From contig NZ_STFG01000016.1 of assembly GCF_004833285.1 (NCBI RefSeq), positions 1 to 64,000 on the forward strand: DNA of 64,000 nucleotides. Reading direction: 5' to 3'. Position numbers and translations under genes: made by a program. The notes beneath the pieces are model-generated. The model was not told the origin of the DNA, ran no database searches, and was given only the letters and a program-made list of their open reading frames with translations. The stretch comes from Lampropedia puyangensis. GTDB taxonomy: Bacteria; Pseudomonadota; Gammaproteobacteria; Burkholderiales; Burkholderiaceae_C. Shown piece after piece: positions 18,701 to 26,474 of this stretch (its first letter is position 1; the number at the start of each line of letters is the position of its first letter).

Positions 18701-18961
18701 GATGCGGCGACCTCGTTGGACCTGACGCTCAGTGCAGACCGCCGAACGGTGACTTACAGCGTGACGGACAATGGACTGGGCGACAGTGCGCCTGACCAAC
18801 TTGGTGTGATCGTCGATCCATTGGTCCCGGTATTGGTGGCCGCACCAGGTGCGCCTAATCCTGTTGCGGTACCCGTGTTGGATGTCTGGAAACTGGCGCT
18901 GTTGTCTGCACTTGCTGCTTTGATGGGGGTGCGACTGGGGCGACGCCGTCAAGCTGCATAA
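15797..18961 (+). CDS. Large surface protein with fibronectin type III repeats and IPTL-type C-terminal sorting tail
   Basis: A 1054-residue exported protein: signal peptide (LLLLCWMALFTGHALFANAA), two cadherin-like repeats (about residues 35-330), an Ig-like segment, then three fibronectin-III modules (each ending in TGLTNGTTYTFTV or a variant) separated by two near-identical blocks beginning QTITFANPGAQNFGT. The C terminus has a choice-of-anchor-U-like domain and ends VPVLDVWKLALLSALAALMG then RLGRRRQAA, a variant of the IPTL-CTERM sorting signal. It probably sits on the surface or in the matrix and acts in adhesion. The ATG at 15797 directly precedes the signal peptide. It stands alone in its transcript. 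Confidence 0.85.
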   Translation: MPSTAIHARTFAVKAVRMLLLLCWMALFTGHALFANAAVAAPVVTTSGGTTAYTEGFPAVAIDPGLVLTDADTLYMAFATVSIIGNFQSGQDVLAFIAQNGISGSYNSGTGVLTLTGNATIAQYQAALNSVTYHNSSNNPNTSNRTISFVVNDGTSNSAPVTKTLSITAVNSAPTLTATPANPSFTEGSGAVTLFSAASASTIESGQSFQSVTLTVTNLSDGVSEQLEVDGTSIALVSTMNPGTTVTNGLTYNVSLAAGTATVTLSNGTLNSTQLQTLVNFITYRNISPDFNSLAPRVVTITSLQDNGGTANGGVDTISLSLAAIVSMDAVPPAVLGITIASPPGNGASQVTFHVDFSKRVSNVDVTDFELSSTGSASGTISSVIHSANQADVTVTDLRGVGSLRLDLRATHNIVDRWNSFIYGGYTAGAIHNVLVSMAPPAPTIGTATASNGQVSVSFTPPGNNGGSPITGYTVTANPDGITASGPGTPLTVTGLTNGTTYTFTVTATNAVGTSTASGASNAATPKGNQTITFANPGAQNFGTRPTLTATSNSGLQVSFSSATTGVCTITSDGILTFVGTGSCTIEAHQSGNSAWNSATVSQTFTVNTVAPGAPTIGTAIAGNRQADVTFTAPASNGGVNITGYTVTSNPGGFTGTGASSPITVTGLINGTEYTFTVTAINEASLTGSASAASNAITPASPQTITFANPGAQNFGTSPTLTASSTSGLTVSFISSTTNVCTITSGGALTFLRASTCTIYANQAGDSSWFPAQVSQTFTVNPVTPGAPTNVAATAGNGQVSVAFTAPTNTGGVAITGYTVTTSPADVPPVMGDDSPIVITGLTNGTSYTFTAQATNEVGTSASSAPSEPVAPVLLEVESADGSVPGMAGVASATLSGGGATCTLTSESGFGEVTNVPPNTTSTPHGQFYFTATSCVGAVTVSLNYPEPLPEGVRFRKADPQRGWFDPQDAATSLDLTLSADRRTVTYSVTDNGLGDSAPDQLGVIVDPLVPVLVAAPGAPNPVAVPVLDVWKLALLSALAALMGVRLGRRRQAA

Positions 18962-18988
18962 ACTCGCCTCAAACAAAAAAGGTGACTG

Positions 18989-19031
18989 AAAGCGGTGGAG
19001 GGGCCATCAAGGCCTTGCATTCACCGCTTTT
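18989..19031. terminator. Shared terminator between convergent genes
   Basis: AAAGCGGTG pairs with CACCGCTTT across a 25-base loop that itself holds GGCC repeats; TTTTG follows on the plus strand, and on the other strand a C/T-rich run. It sits between the surface-protein stop and the porin stop, so it could serve both. Confidence 0.6.
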
Positions 19032-19049
19032 GTCTGTGCGGTAGCCACA

Positions 19050-20399
19050 TCAAAACAGCTTGAACGGGAACTCGGCCTGTAACTTGATTTGGTCGATGTT
19101 GGCTTCGCCTTGCGCAGCGTTGGTGCGATGCATGCTGTAGCGCAGTTGCAGGTTCAGGCCCTTGGCCCTGCCGCTAGGCACGGCATAACGCAGCACTGCA
19201 TCGCGTTCCCAGTGCTTGCCGTTGTGGCCGCTGTAACCCAAGTAGTTGGCATACACACTGTTGAGGTGGTTGTTGTCAATGCCAGAGCCTCGGGTGTAGG
19301 CGATGCCTGCGCTCCAGCCGGGGCTGAGGAGGGTTGCCAAATCCAGTTCGTACTTGATTTGCCATGAGGCCTCTTGTGGCCCGTTGAAGTCGGAGAGTTG
19401 CATGGCGTTATCCAGCCAGATGGAGCCGCGGTTGACGTAGTCAAAAGGGCTGTTTCCGTGCACTTTTTGGTAACCCACGCCGATCTTGTGTGGCCCGGTT
19501 GCGTAGGTGCCAAGCAAGCTCCAGGTGGTGTTGTTCACTTCGCCCGATTGGGCCTGGCCCGTGTCGGTGTTGCGATACAGATTCAGGTTGACGGAGAGGG
19601 CACGATTGTTCTCCAGTGGCCGTTTGTAAAAGCCTCCTAGGTACCACGTGTTCCAGTTGTCTTCGTATTGGCCAAAGTAGCTGCTCAATGAGAACGTTTG
19701 CCCTGCGGGACTCCAAGCGCCGCCCATGAAACGGAACGCATCACCTTGGGCGCCGGAGTAGTTGGCCTGCAATGGGTTATTGCTTTTGCGGGCGTTGCGG
19801 TCGGCCCAGCCTGTGAAACGCCCGGCTTGCAGGGCCAACGTAGGAATGTCGCTGCTGCTGATTAGCCACCCACGGTTCGATTCGGGTAGCAAGCGCGAGT
19901 CAGAGCTGCTGAAGATCGGGTTTTTCGTGCGGATTTCACCAAGCTTCAACTCTGTGGAGGACAGGCGAATTTTCAGTGCGGCGCCTGCCCTGCCAAAGCG
20001 ATTGGGAATGCCTTGCCCATCTTTGGCTACATAGCGCGGCGTGGCGCGGGCGCTGTTTGCATCGGTGCCGAGATTGATGGCGCCATAGGCTTGTGCATCC
20101 AGGCCAAGCCCTATGGGGCCACGTGTGTAGCCCGATTGGTACTGCAGCATCAACCCATAGGCCGATTCGGTCGCTTGCGTTTTGCTGCGCTCACCATTGG
20201 TCGCACGGAATGTGCTGCCATGCTGGTAGTCCAGTTGCTCGTACACGTAGCGGTTGAGCATGTTCAGGCTGCTGCCTGCAATGAAGCCTTGGGCATCATC
20301 TTGCGTGCCAGCATGGGCAGTTGCCAGGGTGGCCAGTGTTGCTGCGGCGATGCAGAGATGGCGCATGGGGGCTGCAGGCGCAAAGGGGCGGTGGTTCAT
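19050..20399 (-). CDS. OprD-type outer-membrane porin, last gene of cobalamin-riboswitch operon
   Basis: A 449-residue outer-membrane channel. A signal peptide (LCIAAATLATLATAHA) precedes the family's N-terminal pattern (DDAQGFIAGSSLNMLNRYVY), the GLGLDAQAYGAINLG strand, and alternating amphipathic strands ending in the terminal Phe (FPFKLF) expected for barrel insertion. OprD porins admit small substrates such as amino acids and peptides. It lies 37 bases after the pseudoazurin gene and has no promoter of its own that I can see, so it is probably co-transcribed with the riboswitch-controlled transporter. The substrate is unknown. Confidence 0.85.
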   Translation of the reverse strand: MNHRPFAPAAPMRHLCIAAATLATLATAHAGTQDDAQGFIAGSSLNMLNRYVYEQLDYQHGSTFRATNGERSKTQATESAYGLMLQYQSGYTRGPIGLGLDAQAYGAINLGTDANSARATPRYVAKDGQGIPNRFGRAGAALKIRLSSTELKLGEIRTKNPIFSSSDSRLLPESNRGWLISSSDIPTLALQAGRFTGWADRNARKSNNPLQANYSGAQGDAFRFMGGAWSPAGQTFSLSSYFGQYEDNWNTWYLGGFYKRPLENNRALSVNLNLYRNTDTGQAQSGEVNNTTWSLLGTYATGPHKIGVGYQKVHGNSPFDYVNRGSIWLDNAMQLSDFNGPQEASWQIKYELDLATLLSPGWSAGIAYTRGSGIDNNHLNSVYANYLGYSGHNGKHWERDAVLRYAVPSGRAKGLNLQLRYSMHRTNAAQGEANIDQIKLQAEFPFKLF

Positions 20400-20436
20400 A
20401 GCTTTAATGGAGTGGGTTTGCTGGGTGCGCTGGCCG

Positions 20437-20880
20437 TTATGGGATTGTGCGGGCGGCAATGTTCTCAAAGCGTTGCTTGGCGCGTGCGGGCGCGTCGGCA
20501 GGTACGTTCAGTGCAGACAGCGGCGCATCGCCCACTTGCACCAGCATCACCATGCCCATGGCGTAATGGGGCAGGCACTTGATGCCATACAGCCCTTCTT
20601 GGGTGAAGGTGACTTCGATCTCTTCGTTGATCTTGCCCTTGAAGGGGCTGGCGCCTTCGGGCAGCATGCCTGCAATGGAGGCCGCATCGTGGCCGTTACT
20701 GCTGGCCAAAAACTTGATTTTGTCGCCCGGTGTGAGTTTCACAAAGTCAGGTTCGTAGACCATGGCACCTTGGGCGCCGCGGTTGAGCATTTTGACTTCA
20801 TAGGTTTCGGCATGCGAGGCCAATGCAAACGAGAGGCCCAGCAACAAGGGCAGGGTACGGGTGAAGGGGCGCAAGGTCAT
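20437..20880 (-). CDS. Pseudoazurin-type periplasmic blue copper protein
   Basis: A 147-residue periplasmic cupredoxin. A signal peptide ends at ALASHA-ET. The type 1 copper ligands are all present: His64 (SNGHDA), Cys102, His105 and Met110 (KCLPHYAMGM), with the pseudoazurin-like MLNRGAQGAMVYEPDFV start. Pseudoazurins pass electrons to periplasmic reductases such as copper nitrite reductase, but no such enzyme is in the window. The gene starts 3 bases after the ATPase stop, so it belongs to the riboswitch-controlled transporter operon, which is an unusual setting. Confidence 0.9.
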   Translation of the reverse strand: MTLRPFTRTLPLLLGLSFALASHAETYEVKMLNRGAQGAMVYEPDFVKLTPGDKIKFLASSNGHDAASIAGMLPEGASPFKGKINEEIEVTFTQEGLYGIKCLPHYAMGMVMLVQVGDAPLSALNVPADAPARAKQRFENIAARTIP

Positions 20881-20883
20881 GGT

Positions 20884-21675
20884 TTAAGAAGAAGACAGAG
20901 ATTGGAAACGCAGCACGCGCGTGCCATCGAGTGGGTCGATCAGTGTGCGCATGTGGACTTTGAAAATGTCCTGCAGCAAGGCGGGGGTGAGCACTTCATC
21001 TGGGGTGCCCACGCGCACCAGTTGCCCCTGGTGCATGACGGCCAGCCGATCGCAGAGCAGGGCTTGGTTGAGGTCATGCAGGGCCACAACCTTGGCAATG
21101 GGCAGCGATTGCACCAACTGCATCAGCGAGAGCTGTTGGTGGATATCAAGGTGGTTGGTGGGCTCATCAAGCAGCAGCACACGCGGTTGCTGGGCCAGCG
21201 CGCGGGCAATGTGCACGCGCTGGCGCTCGCCCCCCGACAAAGTGTTCCAGGCGCTGCGTGCTTTGTCTTGCAGTCCTACCGCGGCAATGGCTTCCCGGAC
21301 TGTGTTGTGGTCATCAGGGGATAGTGGTTGCAAGGCGGAAAGCCAGGGTGTGCGCCCAAGCTCGACGGCATCCCAGACTTGGATGGCGTCGAGTGTTTCT
21401 GCCATCTGCGACACCAGAGCCAATTGCTGTGCAATGGCGCGTCTGGAGAGATGGCGCAGGGGGCTGCCATGCAGCAAAACCTCGCCTTGGTCGGGTGCGA
21501 GTATGCCTGTGAGCAAGCGCAGCAAGGTGGATTTGCCTGAACCATTGGGCCCAATCAGCCCCAAGGTTTCACCTGTATGCAGCGCAATGGATACATCGCG
21601 CACGATTGGCACGCCTTTGGCGCGCCAACCGATGTGCTGGGCTTGTAGCAGCAAGGGGGCGTGTGCGTGCGTCAT
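20884..21675 (-). CDS. ABC transporter ATPase, FecE/BtuD type
   Basis: A 263-residue cytoplasmic ATPase that powers import through the FecCD-type permease. Visible motifs are Walker A (GPNGSGKST), Q-loop (VSQMAET), signature (LSGGERQRV), Walker B (VLLLDEPTNHLD) and the H-loop (VALHDLNQAL). The start overlaps the permease stop by ATGA. This subfamily serves iron-siderophore, haem and cobalamin importers; the riboswitch points to a corrinoid or cobalt-related substrate. Confidence 0.92.
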   Translation of the reverse strand: MTHAHAPLLLQAQHIGWRAKGVPIVRDVSIALHTGETLGLIGPNGSGKSTLLRLLTGILAPDQGEVLLHGSPLRHLSRRAIAQQLALVSQMAETLDAIQVWDAVELGRTPWLSALQPLSPDDHNTVREAIAAVGLQDKARSAWNTLSGGERQRVHIARALAQQPRVLLLDEPTNHLDIHQQLSLMQLVQSLPIAKVVALHDLNQALLCDRLAVMHQGQLVRVGTPDEVLTPALLQDIFKVHMRTLIDPLDGTRVLRFQSLSSS

Positions 21676-22712
21676 GGGCGGGCCCCTTGCCCTTTGAGCA
21701 ATATGCCGGCAAACACAGGGGCACCCACCAAAGCGGTAATCACGCCAATGGGGAGCACCTGGCCTGGGATCAGGATGCGAGAGACGACGTCGGCTGCGAT
21801 CAAGAACACGGCGCCTATCAGTGCGCTGGCGGGAATTAATCGGCTGTGGCGAACGCCAACCAACATGCGTGCGGCATGGGGAATGACCAAGCCTACGAAA
21901 CCAATGGCCCCCACGATGGAGACCATCACTGCAGTGATCAAGGCGGCCACCAGCAACAAGGTCAATTGCACGCGCCGCACAGGCACGCCCAGCGAAGCGG
22001 CCGACTCACTACCAAAGGTGAAGGCGTCCAAGGCACGGCAATGCCACAGGCACACCACAATACCCACCAAGGCCACGGTCGTGGAGAGCACCGTGTCTGC
22101 CCAACGCACGCCACTGAGGTTGCCTAGCAGCCAGAACATGATGCCGCGCGCTTGTTCGGCACTACCCGATTGGGTGATGATCAGCGAGGTGAGGGCGTTG
22201 AACAGTTGTGAGCCTGCAATACCAGCCAGCACAATCTGGCCACTGTTGCGCAAGCCGCCGCTGCCTGCTGCATGGGCCAATAGTGCCACCATCGTGAAGG
22301 CGCACACGGCGCCAAAAAAAGCGCCCGTCGTCATCGAGATAGCGCCCGCGCCCAGGCCCACCACCGACACCAGCACCGCTCCGGTTGAGGCGCCCGCTGA
22401 AATGCCCAATAAATAGGGCTCTGCCAGCGCATTGCGCAGCAATGACTGCAGCATCACGCCAGAGATGGCCAGCCCTGCACCACAGCCTGCCGCGACCAAG
22501 GCGCGGGTAAGCCGGTAATTCCACACGATGCCCTGGTCGATGGGATCGACCACATACTGGGTGCCTACCAGCTTGTTGCTGAGTACCTCATACACCACGC
22601 GCACGGGGATGACGGTTTCTCCAATCGCTATGCCCAGCAGCACGGCTGCGAACAGGATCGCCGCGGCAATGGCGCCGCGCACCAAAAGGCGTGGCAGATG
22701 CGGTGTGATCAT
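21672..22712 (-). CDS. ABC transporter permease, FecCD/BtuC family
   Basis: A 346-residue inner-membrane permease with about ten hydrophobic segments. Family signatures are LTRALVAAGCGAGLAISGVML, LGISAGASTGAVLV and FVGLVIPHAARMLVG. It forms a homodimer with two ATPases to import metal chelates or cobalamin. It is 42 bases downstream of the binding-protein gene and overlaps the ATPase start. Confidence 0.93.
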   Translation of the reverse strand: MITPHLPRLLVRGAIAAAILFAAVLLGIAIGETVIPVRVVYEVLSNKLVGTQYVVDPIDQGIVWNYRLTRALVAAGCGAGLAISGVMLQSLLRNALAEPYLLGISAGASTGAVLVSVVGLGAGAISMTTGAFFGAVCAFTMVALLAHAAGSGGLRNSGQIVLAGIAGSQLFNALTSLIITQSGSAEQARGIMFWLLGNLSGVRWADTVLSTTVALVGIVVCLWHCRALDAFTFGSESAASLGVPVRRVQLTLLLVAALITAVMVSIVGAIGFVGLVIPHAARMLVGVRHSRLIPASALIGAVFLIAADVVSRILIPGQVLPIGVITALVGAPVFAGILLKGQGARP

Positions 22713-22754
22713 GCGGCGTAGAACCCTGGCGCTCTTGTGTACTTGGGTGCCAAT

Positions 22755-23777
22755 TTAGGGGGCCTTGGCTTGTAGTTGGAGTACGGCATCGGCAATTTGC
22801 TCCATGCCATCGACTAGGCGGATAGAGCCTTGCAGGGCATCGGCATCGACAACCACGATGCGGTTGTTCTTCACGGCATCCATGTGTTGGGTGACGGGGT
22901 CACTTTTGAGGAATTCCAGTTTTTTCTCGTAGTCGTCAGCAGGAAAGCGGCGGCGATCCATGCGCGCGATGATCAAGATAGATGGGTTGGCCTTGGCGAT
23001 GGTTTCCCAGCCCACGGTGGGCCATTCTTCGGCGGAGCTGACGATATTGCGCAGACCCAGCGTTTGCATCATGTAGCCTGCCACGCCTTTTTGTCCCGCC
23101 ATATAGGGGTCAATGGCCAAATCGGCACTGGAGAACCAAAGTGCTGCGGTCAGGTCTTTGTGTGGGGACGCTTGGACTTTAGCCACGGCTTGGGTTTGGC
23201 GTTGGGTAAGCGCTTGTACCAGCGCTTGGCCACGGGGTTCAACATCAAAAATTTGGGCCAACTGGTGGATGCTTTTGTACAAGGCCTGCACATCGTAGGC
23301 GGCTGTTCGGGTGCCGTCTGCGCCGGTTAAGTTGTTCTTGCCTTCGCAGTCTGAGGGCATGGCGTAGGTAGCAATGCTCAGGTCGTGAAACTGTTCGCGG
23401 GTGCCGACCACGCCGTCTTTGCCCACCATCCATTCAAATTGTGACACTATCAGCGCGGGGCGCTTGCCGATCACCGATTCAAAGCTGGGATCGTTGTCAG
23501 CCAAGCGCTCGACCTTGTCGTTGATGCTCTTGAACTGGGGCAGCACAGGGTTGAACCACAGGGAGGTGCCTACGAGCTTGTCGCCCAAGTCCAATGCGTA
23601 GAGCATTTCCGTGCCTGCTTGCCCGATTGTGACGACTGAGGCGGGCGCTTTGTCATAGGCCACGGTGTAGCCGCAGTTCTCGACGTTCAGCGGGTAAGTG
23701 GTGGCTCCAGCCACAAAGGGCAGTAGGCTCAAGGCGCTGGCTAGCAGGGTGCGCGGAGTCAGTAGGGGCATCGGCAT
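22755..23777 (-). CDS. Periplasmic substrate-binding protein, FecB/BtuF/TroA type, under cobalamin riboswitch
   Basis: A 340-residue exported binding protein. A signal peptide (TLLASALSLLPFVAGA) precedes two lobes joined by a rigid helix: the N lobe begins YPLNVENCGYTVAYDKAP and the C lobe contains VGWETIAKANPSILIIARM. The ATG at 23777 has a GGAAGGA ribosome site, whereas the longer frame runs into the leader RNA. It is first in the operon, 158 bases below a cobalamin riboswitch, so cobalamin should repress it. A corrinoid, a cobalt chelate or a related metallophore is the likely ligand; this is inference from regulation. Confidence 0.88.
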   Translation of the reverse strand: MPMPLLTPRTLLASALSLLPFVAGATTYPLNVENCGYTVAYDKAPASVVTIGQAGTEMLYALDLGDKLVGTSLWFNPVLPQFKSINDKVERLADNDPSFESVIGKRPALIVSQFEWMVGKDGVVGTREQFHDLSIATYAMPSDCEGKNNLTGADGTRTAAYDVQALYKSIHQLAQIFDVEPRGQALVQALTQRQTQAVAKVQASPHKDLTAALWFSSADLAIDPYMAGQKGVAGYMMQTLGLRNIVSSAEEWPTVGWETIAKANPSILIIARMDRRRFPADDYEKKLEFLKSDPVTQHMDAVKNNRIVVVDADALQGSIRLVDGMEQIADAVLQLQAKAP

Positions 23778-23780
23778 CGA

Positions 23781-23812
23781 ATGGGTCCTTCCAAAGTGGT
23801 GCGGGACCCCAT
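23781..23812 (-). promoter_or_regulatory. Possible Shine-Dalgarno-sequestering hairpin of the riboswitch
   Basis: On the RNA, AUGGGGUCC can pair with GGACCCAU (one bulged G), burying part of the GGAAGGA ribosome site just before the AUG. No terminator with a U tract is seen between the aptamer and the gene, so a translational expression platform is plausible. Confidence 0.55.
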
Positions 23813-23934
23813 GGAAGCAACAGCCAGCACGTGTGACAAGCGCCCGCACAAGCGCAGGGCCGGTGTGCAGGAAAACCTCATATGCTGAACGCTGTTCACT
23901 TCCCGGACACCCCGCCGGCAATGACTATGTTGCG

Positions 23935-24117
23935 CTCTGGCAGGTCTCCTGACTGGCCATTCATCGCCTGCTCTGCGCCTTCCCGGATTGGACATCCAGT
24001 GACTTGTTTGAGAGCCAGCTCATGACCTACAGTTGCGGGGGCAGTTCCATTTCATGGGCGTTGGCAGTTGAGCCAACACCACTGGATTCCCTGTTGTGCA
24101 GCACGCGACTGAACAAC
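23935..24117 (-). promoter_or_regulatory. Class-I cobalamin (adenosylcobalamin) riboswitch
   Basis: Reading the minus strand, the conserved core elements appear in order: ACAACAGGGAATCCAGTG, GGAACTGCCCCCGCAACTG, GTCACTGG, CCGGGAAGGCG, and the B12 box GCCAGTCAGGAGACCTGCC. Spacing fits the class-I aptamer. It sits upstream of the binding-protein gene and should shut the five-gene operon when adenosylcobalamin is abundant. Confidence 0.96.
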
Positions 24118-24216
24118 TTCTTACGAAACCAAAGCGGGGCGATTCTAACCCGTGTTGGTACCGTTTTGGGTGCATCCCTGCTTGAGGCGCGCGCAGGCAA
24201 GAAAATACCAATGTGT

Positions 24217-24636
24217 CTATTGATGTGGTTGGCTTGCGTCTTGCCGGTCTGCCGGGTGGTGGACGCCGTCATACGTTGGAACGTGTTCAAGGGTCAACGG
24301 ATTCACGCCTTCAAGGCAAGCGACGTTGTACCCGTATTCGTGGGGGGTGGAGCGGCGTTGATGGTGTGTATAAATGCCGCAGTGCGAGCAGAAGTAGTGT
24401 TTGGCCGTGAATGTGTTGAATTGGTAGAGCTTCAAATATTCTTGGCCTTTAAGGATGCGAATGCCATCCAAGGGGACAGAAGCCACAATGGCACCTCGGC
24501 GTCGGCACAGGGAGCAATCGCAGCGGCGCGGATTGACGACTCCGTCAGGAAGACTCAATTCCAGCACCACCGATCCGCAATGGCAGGAGGCTCTGTGTTT
24601 CGCTTGGATTTCTACGCCGCCGATTGTTTTGAGCAT
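24217..24636 (-). CDS. GFA family zinc protein (glutathione-dependent formaldehyde-activating enzyme fold)
   Basis: A 139-residue protein with the family's zinc-ligand cysteines: SCHCGSV near residue 18, CDCSLCRRRG near 39, and FCSHCGIYTHH near 82. The fold is shared by S-(hydroxymethyl)glutathione synthase-like proteins, most of whose true reactions are unknown. It stands alone, convergent to nothing and upstream of the riboswitch, with no formaldehyde-pathway gene nearby. Confidence 0.85.
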   Translation of the reverse strand: MLKTIGGVEIQAKHRASCHCGSVVLELSLPDGVVNPRRCDCSLCRRRGAIVASVPLDGIRILKGQEYLKLYQFNTFTAKHYFCSHCGIYTHHQRRSTPHEYGYNVACLEGVNPLTLEHVPTYDGVHHPADRQDASQPHQ

Positions 24637-24797
24637 GTTGTTGATACTCCCATGTGGTGTGCTTGGATACGGCCGGGCGCTTCACTGCACGGCCTTGCAA
24701 TGCCTGTTGGCAATTCTGTAGATTAAACCCTTTGAATGGTTCGTGGCGTTAATCTACGCTGCTGTTGGAATGCGATGTTACCCATAAGGCCATAGCC

Positions 24798-25700
24798 ATG
24801 TACCCCACCGCTATCTTTGAATTTCTCGATGTGATACCGATTCCGGCATTGGCCGCTGAAATGACGGGGGATGACAATTCCTTTAACCACCCACGCTTTC
24901 TGAATGCAGCTTTTCTCGCGCAGATTGGCTACACCCTGGATGAAATTCCGGATATTGAACGTTGGTTTGAAGTGGCTTACCCCGATCCTGTGATGAGAGC
25001 ACAAGTGCGGCAAGAGTGGTACCAAGCCATCCATGAAAGCTTGGCGCAAGGCCGCCAGATTGCAGAGACCAGCGCACTGATTCAATGCAAGAGTGGGCAG
25101 CAGCGTTGGTTTGTGGTCACTGCGCAGGTGCGGCCAGAGAGCATGCCCAATATGCATATCGTGACGTTTCGCGACATCCACGATTTGAAAATGCTGTCAG
25201 ATGAAAACCATTTCCTCTCTCATACCGACCAGTTGACCCATGTATCCAATCGCCGTGCAGGCCAGCAACGGCTTGAGGCTGAACATGCGCGCTTCACGCA
25301 AGCAGCGGTGCCATTTGCCTTGATCATGTGCGATGTGGACCATTTCAAATCCATCAATGATCAAATGGGGCATGTTTGCGGAGATTACGTGTTGCGCAAA
25401 ATTGCTGAAACACTGCACATGCACGCAGGCAATTTGGATGAGGTCGTGCGCTGGGGCGGCGATGAGTTTTTGCTTGTTGTGCCCGCTACAGGCGTAGAAG
25501 AAGCGGCGGCGCTGGCTGAACAGTTACGCATGGCGGTGCAGTCTTTGAATTGTTCCTGGGAGGGGCAAACATTCAGTCCCACATTGAGTGTTGGCTGTGC
25601 TGTCAGTGCGCCAGGGCAATCGGTGGTTGCATTACTCAAAACAGTAGACGCTGCCTTGTACGCCGCGAAGCAGCAAGGCCGAAACGCCGTTTGTTTTTAG
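24798..25700 (+). CDS. Diguanylate cyclase with N-terminal PAS-like sensor domain
   Basis: A 300-residue protein predicted to make cyclic di-GMP from GTP. A PAS-like domain (about 1-120; FLNAAFLAQIGYTLDEIPDI, ending RDIHDLKML) is joined to a GGDEF domain with intact active site RWGGDEFLLV and the substrate segment CDVDHFKSINDQMGH. No RxxD inhibitory site is obvious five residues before GGDEF. The start at 24798 has an AAGG site; an upstream Met at 24765 is badly spaced. There are no membrane segments, so it is cytoplasmic. Confidence 0.9.
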   Translation: MYPTAIFEFLDVIPIPALAAEMTGDDNSFNHPRFLNAAFLAQIGYTLDEIPDIERWFEVAYPDPVMRAQVRQEWYQAIHESLAQGRQIAETSALIQCKSGQQRWFVVTAQVRPESMPNMHIVTFRDIHDLKMLSDENHFLSHTDQLTHVSNRRAGQQRLEAEHARFTQAAVPFALIMCDVDHFKSINDQMGHVCGDYVLRKIAETLHMHAGNLDEVVRWGGDEFLLVVPATGVEEAAALAEQLRMAVQSLNCSWEGQTFSPTLSVGCAVSAPGQSVVALLKTVDAALYAAKQQGRNAVCF

Positions 25701-25732
25701 CCTGAGCAGCAGGCCTTTCGCCCGTACAACCT

Positions 25733-26254
25733 ATGTTTGAACAATTGTCTTTTTCCATTCGGCGTGTGCACGACGTGCAGCGTGTGCTGGATTTTCAATT
25801 GCACGCAAGGTCGAGCATGTTTGGGGCGCGTATGGCGGCACAGGGTATGCCACACGATTTGCAGTTTTTTGATGCGGTATACGGCACTGATAGCGGGTGC
25901 ATGCTCGCTGCAGTGGATGTGCACGGCGCTGTGCTGGGAACGATCGGTTACCGTGCGTATGACCACCGGTTTGCGCATCTGAATCTACCCAAAGAAGTGC
26001 TTGTAGCCGAGGTGGTCCGTTTATTTGTACAGCCAGCCTATCGCCAGCATGGGCTTGGTTCCGCGCTGTGGCTTGCGTTGCAGTGCCATGCCCAAGGGCA
26101 GGGGTGCGAGATGCTGTATCTCCACACGCATCCATTTCTGCCAGGAGCGCAGGCGTTTTGGTCTAAGCAGGGGTTTGTGGTTATTCACCGAGACCAAGAC
26201 CCGGTGTGGCAGAGCATCCACATGCAGATGGCCATTCCTGCTGTACGACGCTGA
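25733..26254 (+). CDS. GNAT family N-acetyltransferase
   Basis: A 173-residue acetyltransferase-fold protein. The acetyl-CoA-binding motif A reads VVRLFVQPAYRQHGLGSALW (Q-x-x-G-x-G pattern as RQHGLG), followed by the motif-B-like AFWSKQGFVV near the C terminus. The substrate cannot be told. It lies 32 bases after the diguanylate cyclase and may be co-transcribed. An inverted-repeat element begins 14 bases after its stop. Confidence 0.85.
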   Translation: MFEQLSFSIRRVHDVQRVLDFQLHARSSMFGARMAAQGMPHDLQFFDAVYGTDSGCMLAAVDVHGAVLGTIGYRAYDHRFAHLNLPKEVLVAEVVRLFVQPAYRQHGLGSALWLALQCHAQGQGCEMLYLHTHPFLPGAQAFWSKQGFVVIHRDQDPVWQSIHMQMAIPAVRR

Positions 26255-26267
26255 CAACAGCGCCGAT

Positions 26268-26466
26268 CATCGGTGCAAGACTCAAAAGAAAACGGGCAAT
26301 GCCGCAATGCGTTTTTTTTAGGCCTTGCGCTTCCGGTTGGAGCCCAAAAGCGCGCTGCTGTGTTAAAAACCATCGCCGGGCAGATAGTCCGACTGCGGTT
26401 TTTGCCGCGCATCGCATCTTTTGGGACTCCAACGCGGTCTGCGTGGAGGTCGTAAACACGTTCTAA
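26268..26466 (+). repeat. Inverted-repeat element, copy A
   Basis: The core (GCAATGCCGCAATGCG, then AGCCCAAAAG, ATCGCCGGGCA, CTGCGGTTTTTG and GCATCTTTTGGGA) matches, on the opposite strand, the copy at 37971-38241. It ends with GTCGTAAACACGTTCTAA only 8 bases before the hpnC start codon. The left end lacks the outer inverted repeat but keeps the TGCAAGACTCAAAAG block, so this copy is 5'-truncated. Confidence 0.75.
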
Positions 26467-26474
26467 TATGGGCT

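Noticed and set aside
20254-21324. A 356-codon plus-strand open frame across the pseudoazurin and ATPase genes
   Set aside because: It is antisense to genes with intact catalytic and ligand motifs, its protein is low in recognisable structure, and GC-rich third positions explain the long frame.
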